NCBI GenBank assembly: GCA_025201865.1
Contig: MU602787.1
Span: 16,361 to 32,997, forward strand
Origin: Ramicandelaber brevisporus
Lineage: Eukaryota > Kickxellomycota > Ramicandelaberales > Ramicandelaberaceae
Direction of reading: 5' to 3'
Length of the DNA: 16,637 nt
A model generated the notes under the pieces. It was not told where the DNA came from. It made no database searches and was given only the letters and a program-made list of their open reading frames with translations. Made by a program: the position numbers and the translations under genes. Shown in pieces: positions 1 through 7,557 of this stretch (positions are counted from its first letter, which is position 1; every line of letters starts with the position of its first letter).

Positions 1-1158
1 GCGGCCACTCAAGCTGCGCTGGCATCAGCAGACGGCAACTACAGTGGTGATGTGACAAACACTAGTCCACGGTCATCAGCTGCAGTAACTATCACTGGAC
101 CAGGCCATAGTGCAAACTCAGCTTCAACTACAACACTTCACAAAGCATCATCTCGAACACTATTTGTGTCATCTTATCAGCCAACTCCACAGCACTTGGC
201 AATGAGTGCTTCACTTGCTGTTCACCATCATCCGTCAAATGATGGACATGGTATTGGCGATGATGAAGATGGTGACATTATCGATCCTCTGCAGCAGCAA
301 CAGTCAGTCAGTGACCATCAGCCAATGACAACAGCTAAAGGACGGGCCAGTATGCAAGTAGGCGATGATACTACTCACCACGACTTGGATGAGGATGACA
401 AAATTAGCCAAATTGTTGAAGTTGACAGCTTGCCACGTGATGCCAGGTTACTACCTCTGCCACAACAACCACAGCAGCTACATCAACCACAATTTCAACA
501 GCATCGGCATCCTAGATACATTAGTGGCAACAGTTTATTGAGCATCAAAGAGGTTGACACTAATCCTGCCTCTCCAGCTGCTGCTGCTGTTGCTGCCGCA
601 TTCGCATCGCCCCAGGCACACTACACAACTGCGCCGCTAATTTCGGGTATATTGCCTACCACCAGCATCGACACATCTCGAGCATCATTCACTCTGCCCA
701 ATTCAGTTCCACCAAATCGACGCGTTCGTTTCCTACGCAACTACAGCCATGGCATGGTTCCGCGCAAGTTTGACGTGTATTTCCCTCCTCAAATCAGTAG
801 CCACATCCAATCTGGTCCAGTTTTGCAGCTGATTGAACAAATCAACTCAATGATGGCCGATGCAGAGCGGTTACATTGGACAAATGCCGTGGAGGGTTTA
901 TTATCGTATGCAACGTTTTACATTTGGCAGAGCTTTGTTCCATCTCGGTACAAGCGGATAATGAGGAGATGTTACAAGTATATTGATGAACAAAACAGAG
1001 CTGTGTTTGAACCGGTTGGTTTACATGTTGTGGATCCAAGGCTGACGGGTTTCTTGTTTTTGGAAATTAGAATTATTGGTCAACCAACACAGCGAAATCA
1101 ATCAAACAATAATAACAATAACAATAACAATAACAGCAATCCGAACAAGAATCTATAA
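1..1158 (+). CDS. ERF4: Erf4/GOLGA7-family subunit of Ras palmitoyltransferase (5' partial)
   Basis: Likely the accessory subunit of the Erf2-Erf4 DHHC palmitoyltransferase, which palmitoylates Ras at the ER/Golgi. The frame is open from base 1. The apparent start at 52 is a GTG, so the true ATG lies upstream of the window. The first roughly 240 visible codons are low complexity (Ser/Thr, His, Gln, Ala, acidic patches) and probably disordered. The Erf4/GOLGA7 domain occupies about 718-1080. Seen there are RNYSHGMVPRKFDVYFPP, a central ADAERLHWTNAVEGLLSYAT helix, and RCYKYIDEQNRAVFEPVGL followed by VVDPRLTG and ending EIRI. This is the order known in human GOLGA7 and yeast Erf4. A run of 10 Asn codons follows just before the stop. 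The long N-terminal extension is larger than in yeast Erf4 (about 237 aa in total). The gene converges on the permease gene, with 171 bp between stops. Family assignment is firm; the role in this organism is inferred. Confidence 0.88.
   Translation, partial: AATQAALASADGNYSGDVTNTSPRSSAAVTITGPGHSANSASTTTLHKASSRTLFVSSYQPTPQHLAMSASLAVHHHPSNDGHGIGDDEDGDIIDPLQQQQSVSDHQPMTTAKGRASMQVGDDTTHHDLDEDDKISQIVEVDSLPRDARLLPLPQQPQQLHQPQFQQHRHPRYISGNSLLSIKEVDTNPASPAAAAVAAAFASPQAHYTTAPLISGILPTTSIDTSRASFTLPNSVPPNRRVRFLRNYSHGMVPRKFDVYFPPQISSHIQSGPVLQLIEQINSMMADAERLHWTNAVEGLLSYATFYIWQSFVPSRYKRIMRRCYKYIDEQNRAVFEPVGLHVVDPRLTGFLFLEIRIIGQPTQRNQSNNNNNNNNNNSNPNKNL
1105..1134 (+). repeat. AAC/AAT trinucleotide tract (poly-Asn)
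   Basis: Ten consecutive Asn codons, mixed AAC and AAT, at the C-terminus of the Erf4-like protein. It is a likely length-variable microsatellite outside the conserved domain. Confidence 0.85.
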
Positions 1159-1329
1159 TACCAAATGTCATGTTTTTTCAAATATTCTTTTTTTACTTTT
1201 TTCATTGAGCACAATGTAGTCACTGCCAACTTCTCAGATGTACACAATAACTTAAAACAGAAAGAGAAAAAGCACAAGAAAAGCAACAAACTGAGAAAGG
1301 AAGGTGAGGAAGAATAGGAAGGTGTAGAT
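1159..1329. other. Convergent intergenic spacer
   Basis: 171 bp between the stop codons of the ERF4-like gene and the permease. It is T-rich just after 1158 and A/G-rich before 1329. Both 3' UTRs must lie here. No canonical AATAAA, RNA gene or credible ORF was seen. Confidence 0.6.
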
Positions 1330-2832
1330 TTAGATGCGATCGAGATGCTTCGTTTTGAAGCTGAGAATTGTTAATATTGAAGTAGCAATGGATATTAAAA
1401 CGGTGCTCGCGATCAGGGTTGGACGATACGACGGAGCTTCCTCATCACGAAACATCTGGCCAGCGATAATGCCGCCCACACCATGCAGCATTGAAAACAC
1501 TGACGCCATTGCCACCATACGTACTTTGAGAGCATACGCCTGCTTGGCACCTTTGTACTTGTTGACTACGTCGGTTGTGTTCGCAGCGACTGCCCATGCA
1601 AGAAGGATCGGACCCATGGCTGATGACGCAGGGTTGACAATGTTGAGGAACGTGTACCGCACCCAGCGTGAATGATCGCTGAGAATCGCCAGCATCATTG
1701 CGCAAAACGCAGATATGATGCCGCCTGCAATCGCGTAGCGAGCACGCTTGCCTTGGCGATCGCTAAAGTAGGCAACAACATTCATGATAATGAGAGATAA
1801 GACAGAGTGCGGGATTGTCAAGAGTTGAGTCTGCACTTTACCGAAACCCATTGAGCGAATGATGGTTGGAAGGTAGGAGCTGAATGCTGAGCTAACAGTG
1901 TCATGGCAGAGATAGTACGTGAACAGTATCGCATTGAATCCAAAAGTCAGAGTGCTGATGATCTCAGAGCGGAGAATCTGGTTTGACCACTGGGAATAAT
2001 CATCGTCTGTTTCTTCGGCAATCTTGTCGACTTTAACTTCTTTGACATCTGCATTGACATTGTCCAGATTACGCTGTATTTCTTGCTGCTTCAAGTCGTC
2101 TTCAATACGCTGAGTCGCAAATTGACGCTCGCGCTCGGACAGGAACTTGGTGTTGCTCGGATAGTCTGGCAATAGGAGCAACATCGCCACGCCAACTAGA
2201 ATGGTAGGCAGCCCTTCAATCAAGAACAGCCAGCGCCACGGAGACCAGCCCTTGCCGTCTGCACCTTTGCCAATAAACCCGACACCGTATGCTATAAACC
2301 CTTTGATGATGCTTCCAACGAGTGATATGGAGTGGTAACCAGCGAATGTGCGAGCAAGCTCTCTGCGCTTGTACCACTGAGTCAAGTAAAACAGCTTGGA
2401 CGGGCCGAAGCCACTATCAACACAACCCAGTATGACACGGAGTGCCAACAGTGATCCGAACGACTGCACAAATGTCATCCCAGTCGCAATAACACCAGAG
2501 GAAATGACAATGGCGGCCAGCCAGAATGACGGATGAAGCGAACGGCGGAAAAGGAGCGCGGTGGGCAGTATGAGAAAGAAGTAGCCAAAATGGACAGCGG
2601 ACACAGTCCAGCCGAACTGGCCGGGCTTCATGTTGAGATCCTTCTCGAGGTCATAGATGCGGCCATTGTTAATGTTGGATTTGTCCAAATGAACCAGCCA
2701 ATACGCCATGGAGATGAGAGGGATGATGCGCCAGCTGACCTTGCGCACAAGCGAAGCTTGCTCGCTGGTGCTGAGCAACTCGCGAGTCGAGTCCGCGTCG
2801 CTGTTGGCAATACTTGGTGTATCCTTGCCCAT
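1330..2832 (-). CDS. MFS transporter, allantoate permease (Dal5/anion:cation symporter) family
   Basis: A 500-residue secondary transporter of the plasma membrane, of the fungal Dal5/Tna1/Vht1-like group. Substrates in this group are organic anions and vitamins such as allantoate, nicotinate, biotin or pantothenate; which one applies here cannot be read from sequence. The open frame starts with GTG at 3000, but the first ATG that fits is at 2832 (MGKDTPSIAN), giving normal family length. About twelve hydrophobic segments are visible, in two halves split by a charged loop at about residues 225-290. Family hallmarks include the LVHLDKSNINNGRI stretch after TM1 (about 46-59), RVILGCVDSGFGPS with FYLTQWYKRRELARTFAGYH (about 132-167), and GWSPWRWLFLIEGLPTI (about 195-211). 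The Dal5-type motif in the C-terminal half is looser (WAVAANTTDVVNKYKGA, about 413-429). It lies divergent to END3 across a long spacer. No GATA-factor (GATAAG) sites were noticed in that spacer. Confidence 0.9.
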   Translation of the reverse strand: MGKDTPSIANSDADSTRELLSTSEQASLVRKVSWRIIPLISMAYWLVHLDKSNINNGRIYDLEKDLNMKPGQFGWTVSAVHFGYFFLILPTALLFRRSLHPSFWLAAIVISSGVIATGMTFVQSFGSLLALRVILGCVDSGFGPSKLFYLTQWYKRRELARTFAGYHSISLVGSIIKGFIAYGVGFIGKGADGKGWSPWRWLFLIEGLPTILVGVAMLLLLPDYPSNTKFLSERERQFATQRIEDDLKQQEIQRNLDNVNADVKEVKVDKIAEETDDDYSQWSNQILRSEIISTLTFGFNAILFTYYLCHDTVSSAFSSYLPTIIRSMGFGKVQTQLLTIPHSVLSLIIMNVVAYFSDRQGKRARYAIAGGIISAFCAMMLAILSDHSRWVRYTFLNIVNPASSAMGPILLAWAVAANTTDVVNKYKGAKQAYALKVRMVAMASVFSMLHGVGGIIAGQMFRDEEAPSYRPTLIASTVLISIATSILTILSFKTKHLDRI

Positions 2833-3103
2833 TTGTGAGAGAGCTTGACAATTTATAAAGGGAAAGGGAGAGATGGTCAGGAAGAGAGGAGAAGAGGATA
2901 TGTGAGAGCACAGCAAAGCAAGAACGCGTGTAAATGAACGAAGTCGACGTGATGAGAGAAGGTATGTTCTATATCGTCCGAAGTTTGTCCGACGCGACAC
3001 CTGTCAAACTGACAAGTAGAAGAGAGTGATAGAGAGAAGAGAGAAGACAGGAGGGTTGACTGTGCATAGGTGTAACACTTTTCTCATATAACCGTTCCGC
3101 CAG

Positions 3104-3120
3104 TGATGTGCAACACATCA
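3104..3120. repeat. 7-bp inverted repeat with 3-nt spacer
   Basis: TGATGTG-caa-CACATCA is a perfect dyad in the permease/END3 spacer. Its size suits a dimeric transcription factor site, but no factor is recognised. Confidence 0.5.
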
Positions 3121-3137
3121 GTCAGTGAGTGTCTTTG

Positions 3138-3199
3138 TTAACTGTGTGGCAATGTTGGCTCGAGCGTTTACATATTCTCGGATGTTCATGCACAGTTAA
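3138..3199. repeat. 9-bp inverted repeat TTAACTGTG / CACAGTTAA
   Basis: The arms at 3138-3146 and 3191-3199 are exact reverse complements separated by 44 nt. They could be paired binding sites or the base of a weak stem. A chance occurrence is possible. Confidence 0.4.
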
Positions 3200-3220
3200 A
3201 TGCAGACTCGTTTACACACC

Positions 3221-3237
3221 GAAAGCACCGCGCTTTC
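3221..3237. repeat. 6-bp inverted repeat GAAAGC / GCTTTC
   Basis: A perfect 6-bp dyad with a 5-nt spacer (accgc), in the same regulatory spacer as the two repeats at 3104 and 3138. Confidence 0.35.
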
Positions 3238-3344
3238 TGTGCGAGTTTAACACTATAACACCGTTGAATGATATTTAGCATTCACTCCTCCCCATAAAGT
3301 TTACCGAGATTTCCAGTGTATAAAATCACAAATTTCAACTAGAA

Positions 3345-3473
3345 ATGTCCAATCAAACTGATCTGCAATTTTTTGTGGTGTTGATTCCGTTGGTATTCGC
3401 CGCCATCATAAAAGGACTCGCAACGGATTTGCTTCCGACGTCGGGTGTGGACAGTGGCGCGAGAACAAGGTAA
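3345..3473 (+). CDS. Putative 42-residue single-pass membrane microprotein
   Basis: An ATG at 3345 opens a 42-codon frame ending TAA at 3471. The predicted protein starts MSNQTDLQFF, continues as a strongly hydrophobic stretch (about residues 9-27, VVLIPLVFAAIIKGLA), and ends in a polar, Arg-containing tail. The layout resembles tiny tail-anchored subunits of membrane complexes (Ost4-like size), but I do not recognise the family. In favour: a purine at -3, TATAAAA about 20 bp upstream, and a conventional hydrophobic plus basic-tail pattern. Against: very short length, no recognised homolog, and a 10-bp palindrome CCGACGTCGG (3435-3444) that could instead be a DNA site. A possible 5' splice site (GTAAAA at 3470) overlaps the stop, with CTAAC nearby, so this could also be a first exon or an upstream ORF in the END3 leader. 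Confidence 0.35.
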   Translation: MSNQTDLQFFVVLIPLVFAAIIKGLATDLLPTSGVDSGARTR

Positions 3474-3666
3474 AACTAACTGGATTCAGTTGGCTTTCTC
3501 ATAGCATCTTTTAGAGCTTGGCGTGGTTCATTTCATTCAGTGCCATGTCGAGTGTCAGTAGATGCTTACATCCATTTCTTTGCTTCTTTACTTTTTTCGA
3601 GTTGACTATTCTTTTTTTTATTCTTGAATTCATTCTCTGTGTGTCTGTGTGTGTGTTCTGTCAACG
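3474..3666 (+). promoter_or_regulatory. END3 leader/promoter, T-rich with GT repeat
   Basis: 193 bp between the small ORF and the END3 ATG. It is rich in pyrimidine runs (about 3570-3620) and ends in a GT/TGTC repeat (about 3639-3657) directly upstream of TCAACG-ATG. No clear TATA box was seen. Confidence 0.4.
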
Positions 3667-5145
3667 ATGAACTTGGCGATTACCAGCCAGCACTTGGCGC
3701 AGTATCGACAGCTGTTCACGCAGTATAGCGGCGGCGGCAATGCGGTATCTGCTCAGCAGGTTGCAGCACTGTTCAACCAGTCCGGCGTTTCGCCCGACCG
3801 GCTGCAGCGCATCTGGACACTGGCCGATATCGACCGTGATAGCCGGCTCGACTTTGACGAGTTCTGTGTAGCGATGAGGCTCATCTACGGGCTTGTGCAG
3901 AGGGAGGTGACAGATGTGCCAGCCAGCTTGCCGCAGAGCTTGATTCCGTCCACGAAAGCGCACCTTCTCTACCAACAGCAGCCAGTTCAGCAGCAACAGC
4001 AGCAGCAGCAGCGTCAACAGCAGCCACAACCGACGTCGTATGCTCCAATACAGCCTCAATACCAGCCATCTGTTCCATCTCAGCAGCAACAACGTCCAGT
4101 GGCTGCTGCACCGGCTGCCTTGAATGTGCCATTCGACTGGTACATTTCCTCATCATCTCGCTCATCATCCGACTCTGTCTTTGACAAGTTCTCGCGCGGT
4201 CTCGATGTTGTCTACCGCGACAGCGTGTCAGACTATCTCCGCAACACCATTCGCGCGCCATGGGAGGATGTCATGTCTGCGTGGAATCTGGTTGATATCC
4301 GCAGGTATTCACAGCTGAATCGCGAGCAGTTTGCACATTTGATGCACATTCTTAACGAGCGCCAGCGTGGAGTAAAAATACCGACATATTTGCCAAACTC
4401 GATTCGCCAGATTCTGGAAGACTCATTGATTAAAGTGGCATCGGGATCACCTTCTGCAAAACAGACGGCAGCAGCACCAGCAGCAGCAGCAGTGAAGAGA
4501 ACGCCGGTGCAGACATCATCAGTTGGAAGAACGAGCACGCCACCAACTGGATTGGCGATGGCTCCAGCTACGACAGTGGCTGCTGCAGCAGCAACATCTG
4601 GTGTTTATGGCGAGAATTCACGAAGCGCTGCATTGGCTGACAGCTACTACAACAAGGTCGCTGGCTCTACAACGACTTCGTCTGCATCAGGCACAAAGAG
4701 TGCAGCCGTTGCTGAAGCCGAGGAACTAACCTTGCTCCAGAAGGAGCTCGACGAACTCGATGTTGCGATCGCTCGCTCCGAAGAAGAGAAGCGCAAAGTT
4801 GACCAGAAGCGCGCCAAACTGCCTACAGTCGAACAAGTCGCTGCAGAAACAGCTGCTGCCAACCCAGTTCCTGAATTGCGTGAAATGCTGGAGTATCTCA
4901 AAGATGTTGAAAGGGAACAAGCCAGCGAACTTCCACATCGATCACAGTTGCACCAATCTGCATCATCTTCAGCAGCTCCACTGTCGGCGTATCAGTTCCG
5001 TGAGTTGCAAAAGGATGTTGAGAAGCTGCAAGACTTGACCGAGCTGCTATTGAGCCAGAAGGACGACTTGACTCAGTACTTGCGTCAAATGCAAACCGAA
5101 CTGGATGCCATCAAAGCAGAGACCACGCGTGTTAACTCAAGCTAA
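3667..5145 (+). CDS. END3: End3-like EH-domain protein of the Pan1-Sla1-End3 endocytic complex
   Basis: A 492-residue homolog of End3, which links Pan1 and Sla1 and regulates actin patches during endocytosis. The start is the ATG at 3667 (MNLAITSQHL), which aligns with the End3 N-terminus; the frame extends to a GTG at 3649 that is not a start. Domains: EH domain 1 at about 5-95 with a canonical EF-hand loop, D54-x-D56-x-D58 to D62 and E65, preceded by IWTLA. The End3-typical LPQSLIPSTKAHL follows (88-100), then a Gln-rich linker (103-142). EH-like domain 2 starts at PFDWYIS (155-161), has a degenerate loop (DIRRYSQLNREQ, 210-221, probably not binding calcium), and ends with IPTYLPNSIRQIL (238-250). 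An Ala/Ser/Thr-rich linker follows. Two coiled coils (about 350-385 and 440-485) correspond to the Sla1-binding tail. It is longer than yeast End3 because of the linkers. Confidence 0.93.
   Translation: MNLAITSQHLAQYRQLFTQYSGGGNAVSAQQVAALFNQSGVSPDRLQRIWTLADIDRDSRLDFDEFCVAMRLIYGLVQREVTDVPASLPQSLIPSTKAHLLYQQQPVQQQQQQQQRQQQPQPTSYAPIQPQYQPSVPSQQQQRPVAAAPAALNVPFDWYISSSSRSSSDSVFDKFSRGLDVVYRDSVSDYLRNTIRAPWEDVMSAWNLVDIRRYSQLNREQFAHLMHILNERQRGVKIPTYLPNSIRQILEDSLIKVASGSPSAKQTAAAPAAAAVKRTPVQTSSVGRTSTPPTGLAMAPATTVAAAAATSGVYGENSRSAALADSYYNKVAGSTTTSSASGTKSAAVAEAEELTLLQKELDELDVAIARSEEEKRKVDQKRAKLPTVEQVAAETAAANPVPELREMLEYLKDVEREQASELPHRSQLHQSASSSAAPLSAYQFRELQKDVEKLQDLTELLLSQKDDLTQYLRQMQTELDAIKAETTRVNSS
3973..4023 (+). 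repeat. CAG/CAA tract (poly-Gln) in END3
   Basis: An interrupted Gln run, residues 103-119, with eight consecutive Gln codons at 3988-4011. It lies in the linker between the two EH domains, so length changes should be tolerated. Confidence 0.8.
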
Positions 5146-5217
5146 ACGTTACACTTCTCACTACTACTCCAAACGTTAAATACTTTGATTCCTTTATTTT
5201 TTCTCGTGTAGCCAGAG
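5146..5217 (+). promoter_or_regulatory. Very short END3-AP-3 beta spacer
   Basis: 72 bp must hold the END3 3' end and the AP-3 beta promoter or leader. AAACGTTA occurs twice (5144-5151 and 5171-5178), 27 bp apart. A pyrimidine run ending CGTGTAG just before the AP-3 beta ATG resembles a 3' splice acceptor. Confidence 0.4.
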
Positions 5218-7521
5218 ATGGCCAGCTTCTTGTTCAACACGGTACAGGCAGCAGCCGCTCTGTCACGACGCGCTGCCGCACAGGTTGTAGATGCCCCGAG
5301 ACAGATTGTCAGTGCGTTTGGCGGTAGCAGCAGTGGCAACACGATCGAGCCACCGTTGTCACCACTGTCACCTCCACCGTTACCACCGATCGACACGCAG
5401 CTGGACTCGCGCGACCCTTCCGAAGTCTTGGCAGGATTGCAACGATGCACGTCGCTTCTCGCGCAGGCCACATCCGATGCTGACTTGGCAACATTGTCTC
5501 AACTGTTCCCTCGAGTTGTTCGGCACATCAATACACCAGACTTGACAACACGTCGACTAGTTCTTGCCTACCTGGCTGATTTTGCGTCTCGTGAGCCTGA
5601 TGTTGCACTGCTGTGTGTCAATACTCTTCAACGTGACTTGTCAGATCCAAATCCAGCATTACGGGCGATGGCGCTTCGAGGAATGGCAGCAATGCGATTG
5701 CATTCGATTCGAGAGATTGTGATGATTTGTGTGCGACAGTGTTTGGCGGATAGGTCGCCATTTGTTAGAAGAGCTGCTGCAGATGCACTTTTGAGCGTGG
5801 CAAGCATGGATTTTGGACAGAATGGTGATGATGGTGATAATGATAATTATGATGATAGGGCGATGCAGCGAGGGCAGTCGGATGAATTGGTTAGATGCGT
5901 GGAAGTGATGCTTGCGAACGAAACATCGGCAATTGCAATGGGTGCAATGGCGAGAGCTTGGTGTGTCATTTGTCCTACAAATGTAACTGCGATTCATTCG
6001 GTGTATCATCGAATCATTGGCATGTTGAATAATGATGCTGCCGGTGCTGCTGCTGACGAATGGTCGATTTTGCCAATGCTGAGGCTGCTTACATTGTATT
6101 CCAGACAGCAGTATGCAGATCCAACTGCAGCAAAGTCAATCGAGAATGTGGATCCAGATCATGTGGCGTTGATTGAAGCTGTGAAGAGTTTATTGACTTG
6201 GTCGATGAATCCAACAGTTACATGTGCAGCAGCAGCATCTCTGCTTGCTATTGCGTCCCCATCGGAAGTTGTAGTTAAAGCATGGTCAGCAATGCTGCGG
6301 TGTATCAATGGCGACGTTTCAGCAGAGGCAGAGTTTACAGAACTGAGCACACTTGATTCCATGGTCTCCAACTTGGCATCAAATGCAGCTGATTCACTGT
6401 CTTCAGCATTCTCAACTACAGCCATTGCAGGTGACTTTGTACGGCGGATACTGTTCCCTCGCAATGCTGGTGATTATCAGCGGAGCGCTCTTACTGGTGC
6501 AAACATGATTGTTCGCATTCGAATAATTGGGCGTTTTGTGAACTTTGTATCGACACAGATGCTGGAGCTGATTATTCGCGAGATGGATGCCCTCGTTCAT
6601 GGTGAATATGCTCAACCAGGTGTAGTTTGTGAAGCATTGTGGTTGACTGCAGCATGTTCATTAGCCAACAAATCAGTTCCTGCGTTTACAAAGCACAGTT
6701 GGAGGCTACTGGCTGGAATACTGAGTGGCAATGATGCACGATCTGTGCCGCGTGTGGTCGAAACGGCAGCATCTGTTGCAGTCTGGCTTGTTGATAACAC
6801 CGATAACTTGAAAGCCGAGTATTCAACATTTGTAGCCAAGTCTGCCATCAAATTGATGTTGTCTCACCCAGCAGCATCAGTAGTATTGCTTCGTGGTATC
6901 ACTGAACAAGAAAAGCTACATGATGACATTGCATTGATGGCTGAGTTGATGAGACGAGCAACACGTTTATTTGTCGAATCGGATGTCTATGTCAAATCTG
7001 CAATCTTGGATTTATCGCTTGCTTTGATCAATGCACATACCACACCGGATGACACAGACGATGACGATGACAAGTCGCTCAATGATTTTATTATTCAGAT
7101 CCATCAGTATCTGCTGGACATGGCCCTAGTAGATTTGGATGCATCAATCCGAGCTAGAGCCAAGTTCATTCAGTCAACTTCAGCAACATCAGTTGCACCT
7201 TTATTCTCGGCTCTCGCAGAAACCGCACCATACAGCATGCAGTGGCCACCAATTGCTGCATCCAGTCATGACAATCTTGATCCATACACGCTGTCTCAGT
7301 TGGTGTCTGTGGATCTCCGTTTTGATGGCTCGGAAGGATTGTGGCCGAATTGGCCAATTGAGCCACTTCCACGGATAAACAGAACTGGCTTGATTCCAAC
7401 TCTTCTTGCACCAGCTGCAGCTCAACCAACTGCAGTTGCACCAAAAGCCATCCGTGAAAAGAAGGAGAAGCTGTCACGAGCTGACGATATCGATGATTTG
7501 GATAGCTTTTACTCAAACTAG
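5218..7521 (+). CDS. APL6: AP-3 adaptor complex beta subunit (beta-adaptin N-terminal domain)
   Basis: A 767-residue large subunit of the AP-3 coat adaptor, which sorts cargo from Golgi or endosome to the vacuole. The ATG at 5218 is the first possible start. After a low-complexity N-terminus (Pro-rich, about 43-60), the adaptin solenoid begins near residue 67. Diagnostic segments include RRLVLAYLADFA (112-123), LLCVNTLQRDLSDPNPALRAMALR (131-154) and ADRSPFVRRAAADALLSVASMD (178-199). These match the beta-adaptin HEAT pattern and are closest to beta-3, including RRFVLAYL-type wording. Helical repeats continue to about 680. An acidic patch (TDDDDDKS) lies around residue 620. The protein ends after a WPNWPIEPLPRINRTG segment and a short basic/acidic tail (DDIDDLDSFYSN). 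There is no ear/appendage domain and no long acidic hinge, as in short fungal forms. Distinction from AP-1/2 beta rests on these features and is likely but not certain. Confidence 0.88.
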   Translation: MASFLFNTVQAAAALSRRAAAQVVDAPRQIVSAFGGSSSGNTIEPPLSPLSPPPLPPIDTQLDSRDPSEVLAGLQRCTSLLAQATSDADLATLSQLFPRVVRHINTPDLTTRRLVLAYLADFASREPDVALLCVNTLQRDLSDPNPALRAMALRGMAAMRLHSIREIVMICVRQCLADRSPFVRRAAADALLSVASMDFGQNGDDGDNDNYDDRAMQRGQSDELVRCVEVMLANETSAIAMGAMARAWCVICPTNVTAIHSVYHRIIGMLNNDAAGAAADEWSILPMLRLLTLYSRQQYADPTAAKSIENVDPDHVALIEAVKSLLTWSMNPTVTCAAAASLLAIASPSEVVVKAWSAMLRCINGDVSAEAEFTELSTLDSMVSNLASNAADSLSSAFSTTAIAGDFVRRILFPRNAGDYQRSALTGANMIVRIRIIGRFVNFVSTQMLELIIREMDALVHGEYAQPGVVCEALWLTAACSLANKSVPAFTKHSWRLLAGILSGNDARSVPRVVETAASVAVWLVDNTDNLKAEYSTFVAKSAIKLMLSHPAASVVLLRGITEQEKLHDDIALMAELMRRATRLFVESDVYVKSAILDLSLALINAHTTPDDTDDDDDKSLNDFIIQIHQYLLDMALVDLDASIRARAKFIQSTSATSVAPLFSALAETAPYSMQWPPIAASSHDNLDPYTLSQLVSVDLRFDGSEGLWPNWPIEPLPRINRTGLIPTLLAPAAAQPTAVAPKAIREKKEKLSRADDIDDLDSFYSN

Positions 7522-7557
7522 ATTATTTTTATAGTTTTAAGATGTAATTAGTAATTA
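7522..7557. other. 36-bp convergent gap between AP-3 beta and HMG-box gene
   Basis: Only 36 A/T-rich bases separate the two facing stop codons. The 3' ends of the two transcripts must overlap or end within each other's coding region. Confidence 0.6.

Larger units (their letters stand above)
2833..3344. promoter_or_regulatory. Intergenic control region between permease and END3 side
   Basis: The largest gap in the window. Next to the permease ATG is a sequence reading TATAAAT on the minus strand (2851-2857); it is only about 18 bp from the ATG, so it may not be a functional TATA box. A GA-rich tract spans about 3017-3055 and reads as CT-rich on the permease strand. Between 3100 and 3240 are three inverted repeats and two copies of CGTTTACA (3165-3172, 3209-3216). 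TATAAAA at 3319-3325 precedes the small ORF at 3345. No tRNA or long ORF was seen. A regulatory role is inferred from position and symmetry only. Confidence 0.45.

Noticed and set aside
2815-2832. Permease N-terminus MGKDTPS as a possible myristoylation site (Gly2), given NMT in the same window
   Set aside because: Lys at position 3 and Pro at position 6 do not fit the known consensus; a polytopic permease is also an unlikely substrate.
2854-2859. TATAAA near the permease start as a TATA box
   Set aside because: It is only about 18 bp from the ATG, leaving no room for a normal TSS and leader; kept only as a remark.
2833-3000. Upstream in-frame extension of the permease to a GTG at 3000
   Set aside because: It is not an ATG, the extension has no similarity to the family, and the ATG at 2832 gives normal length.
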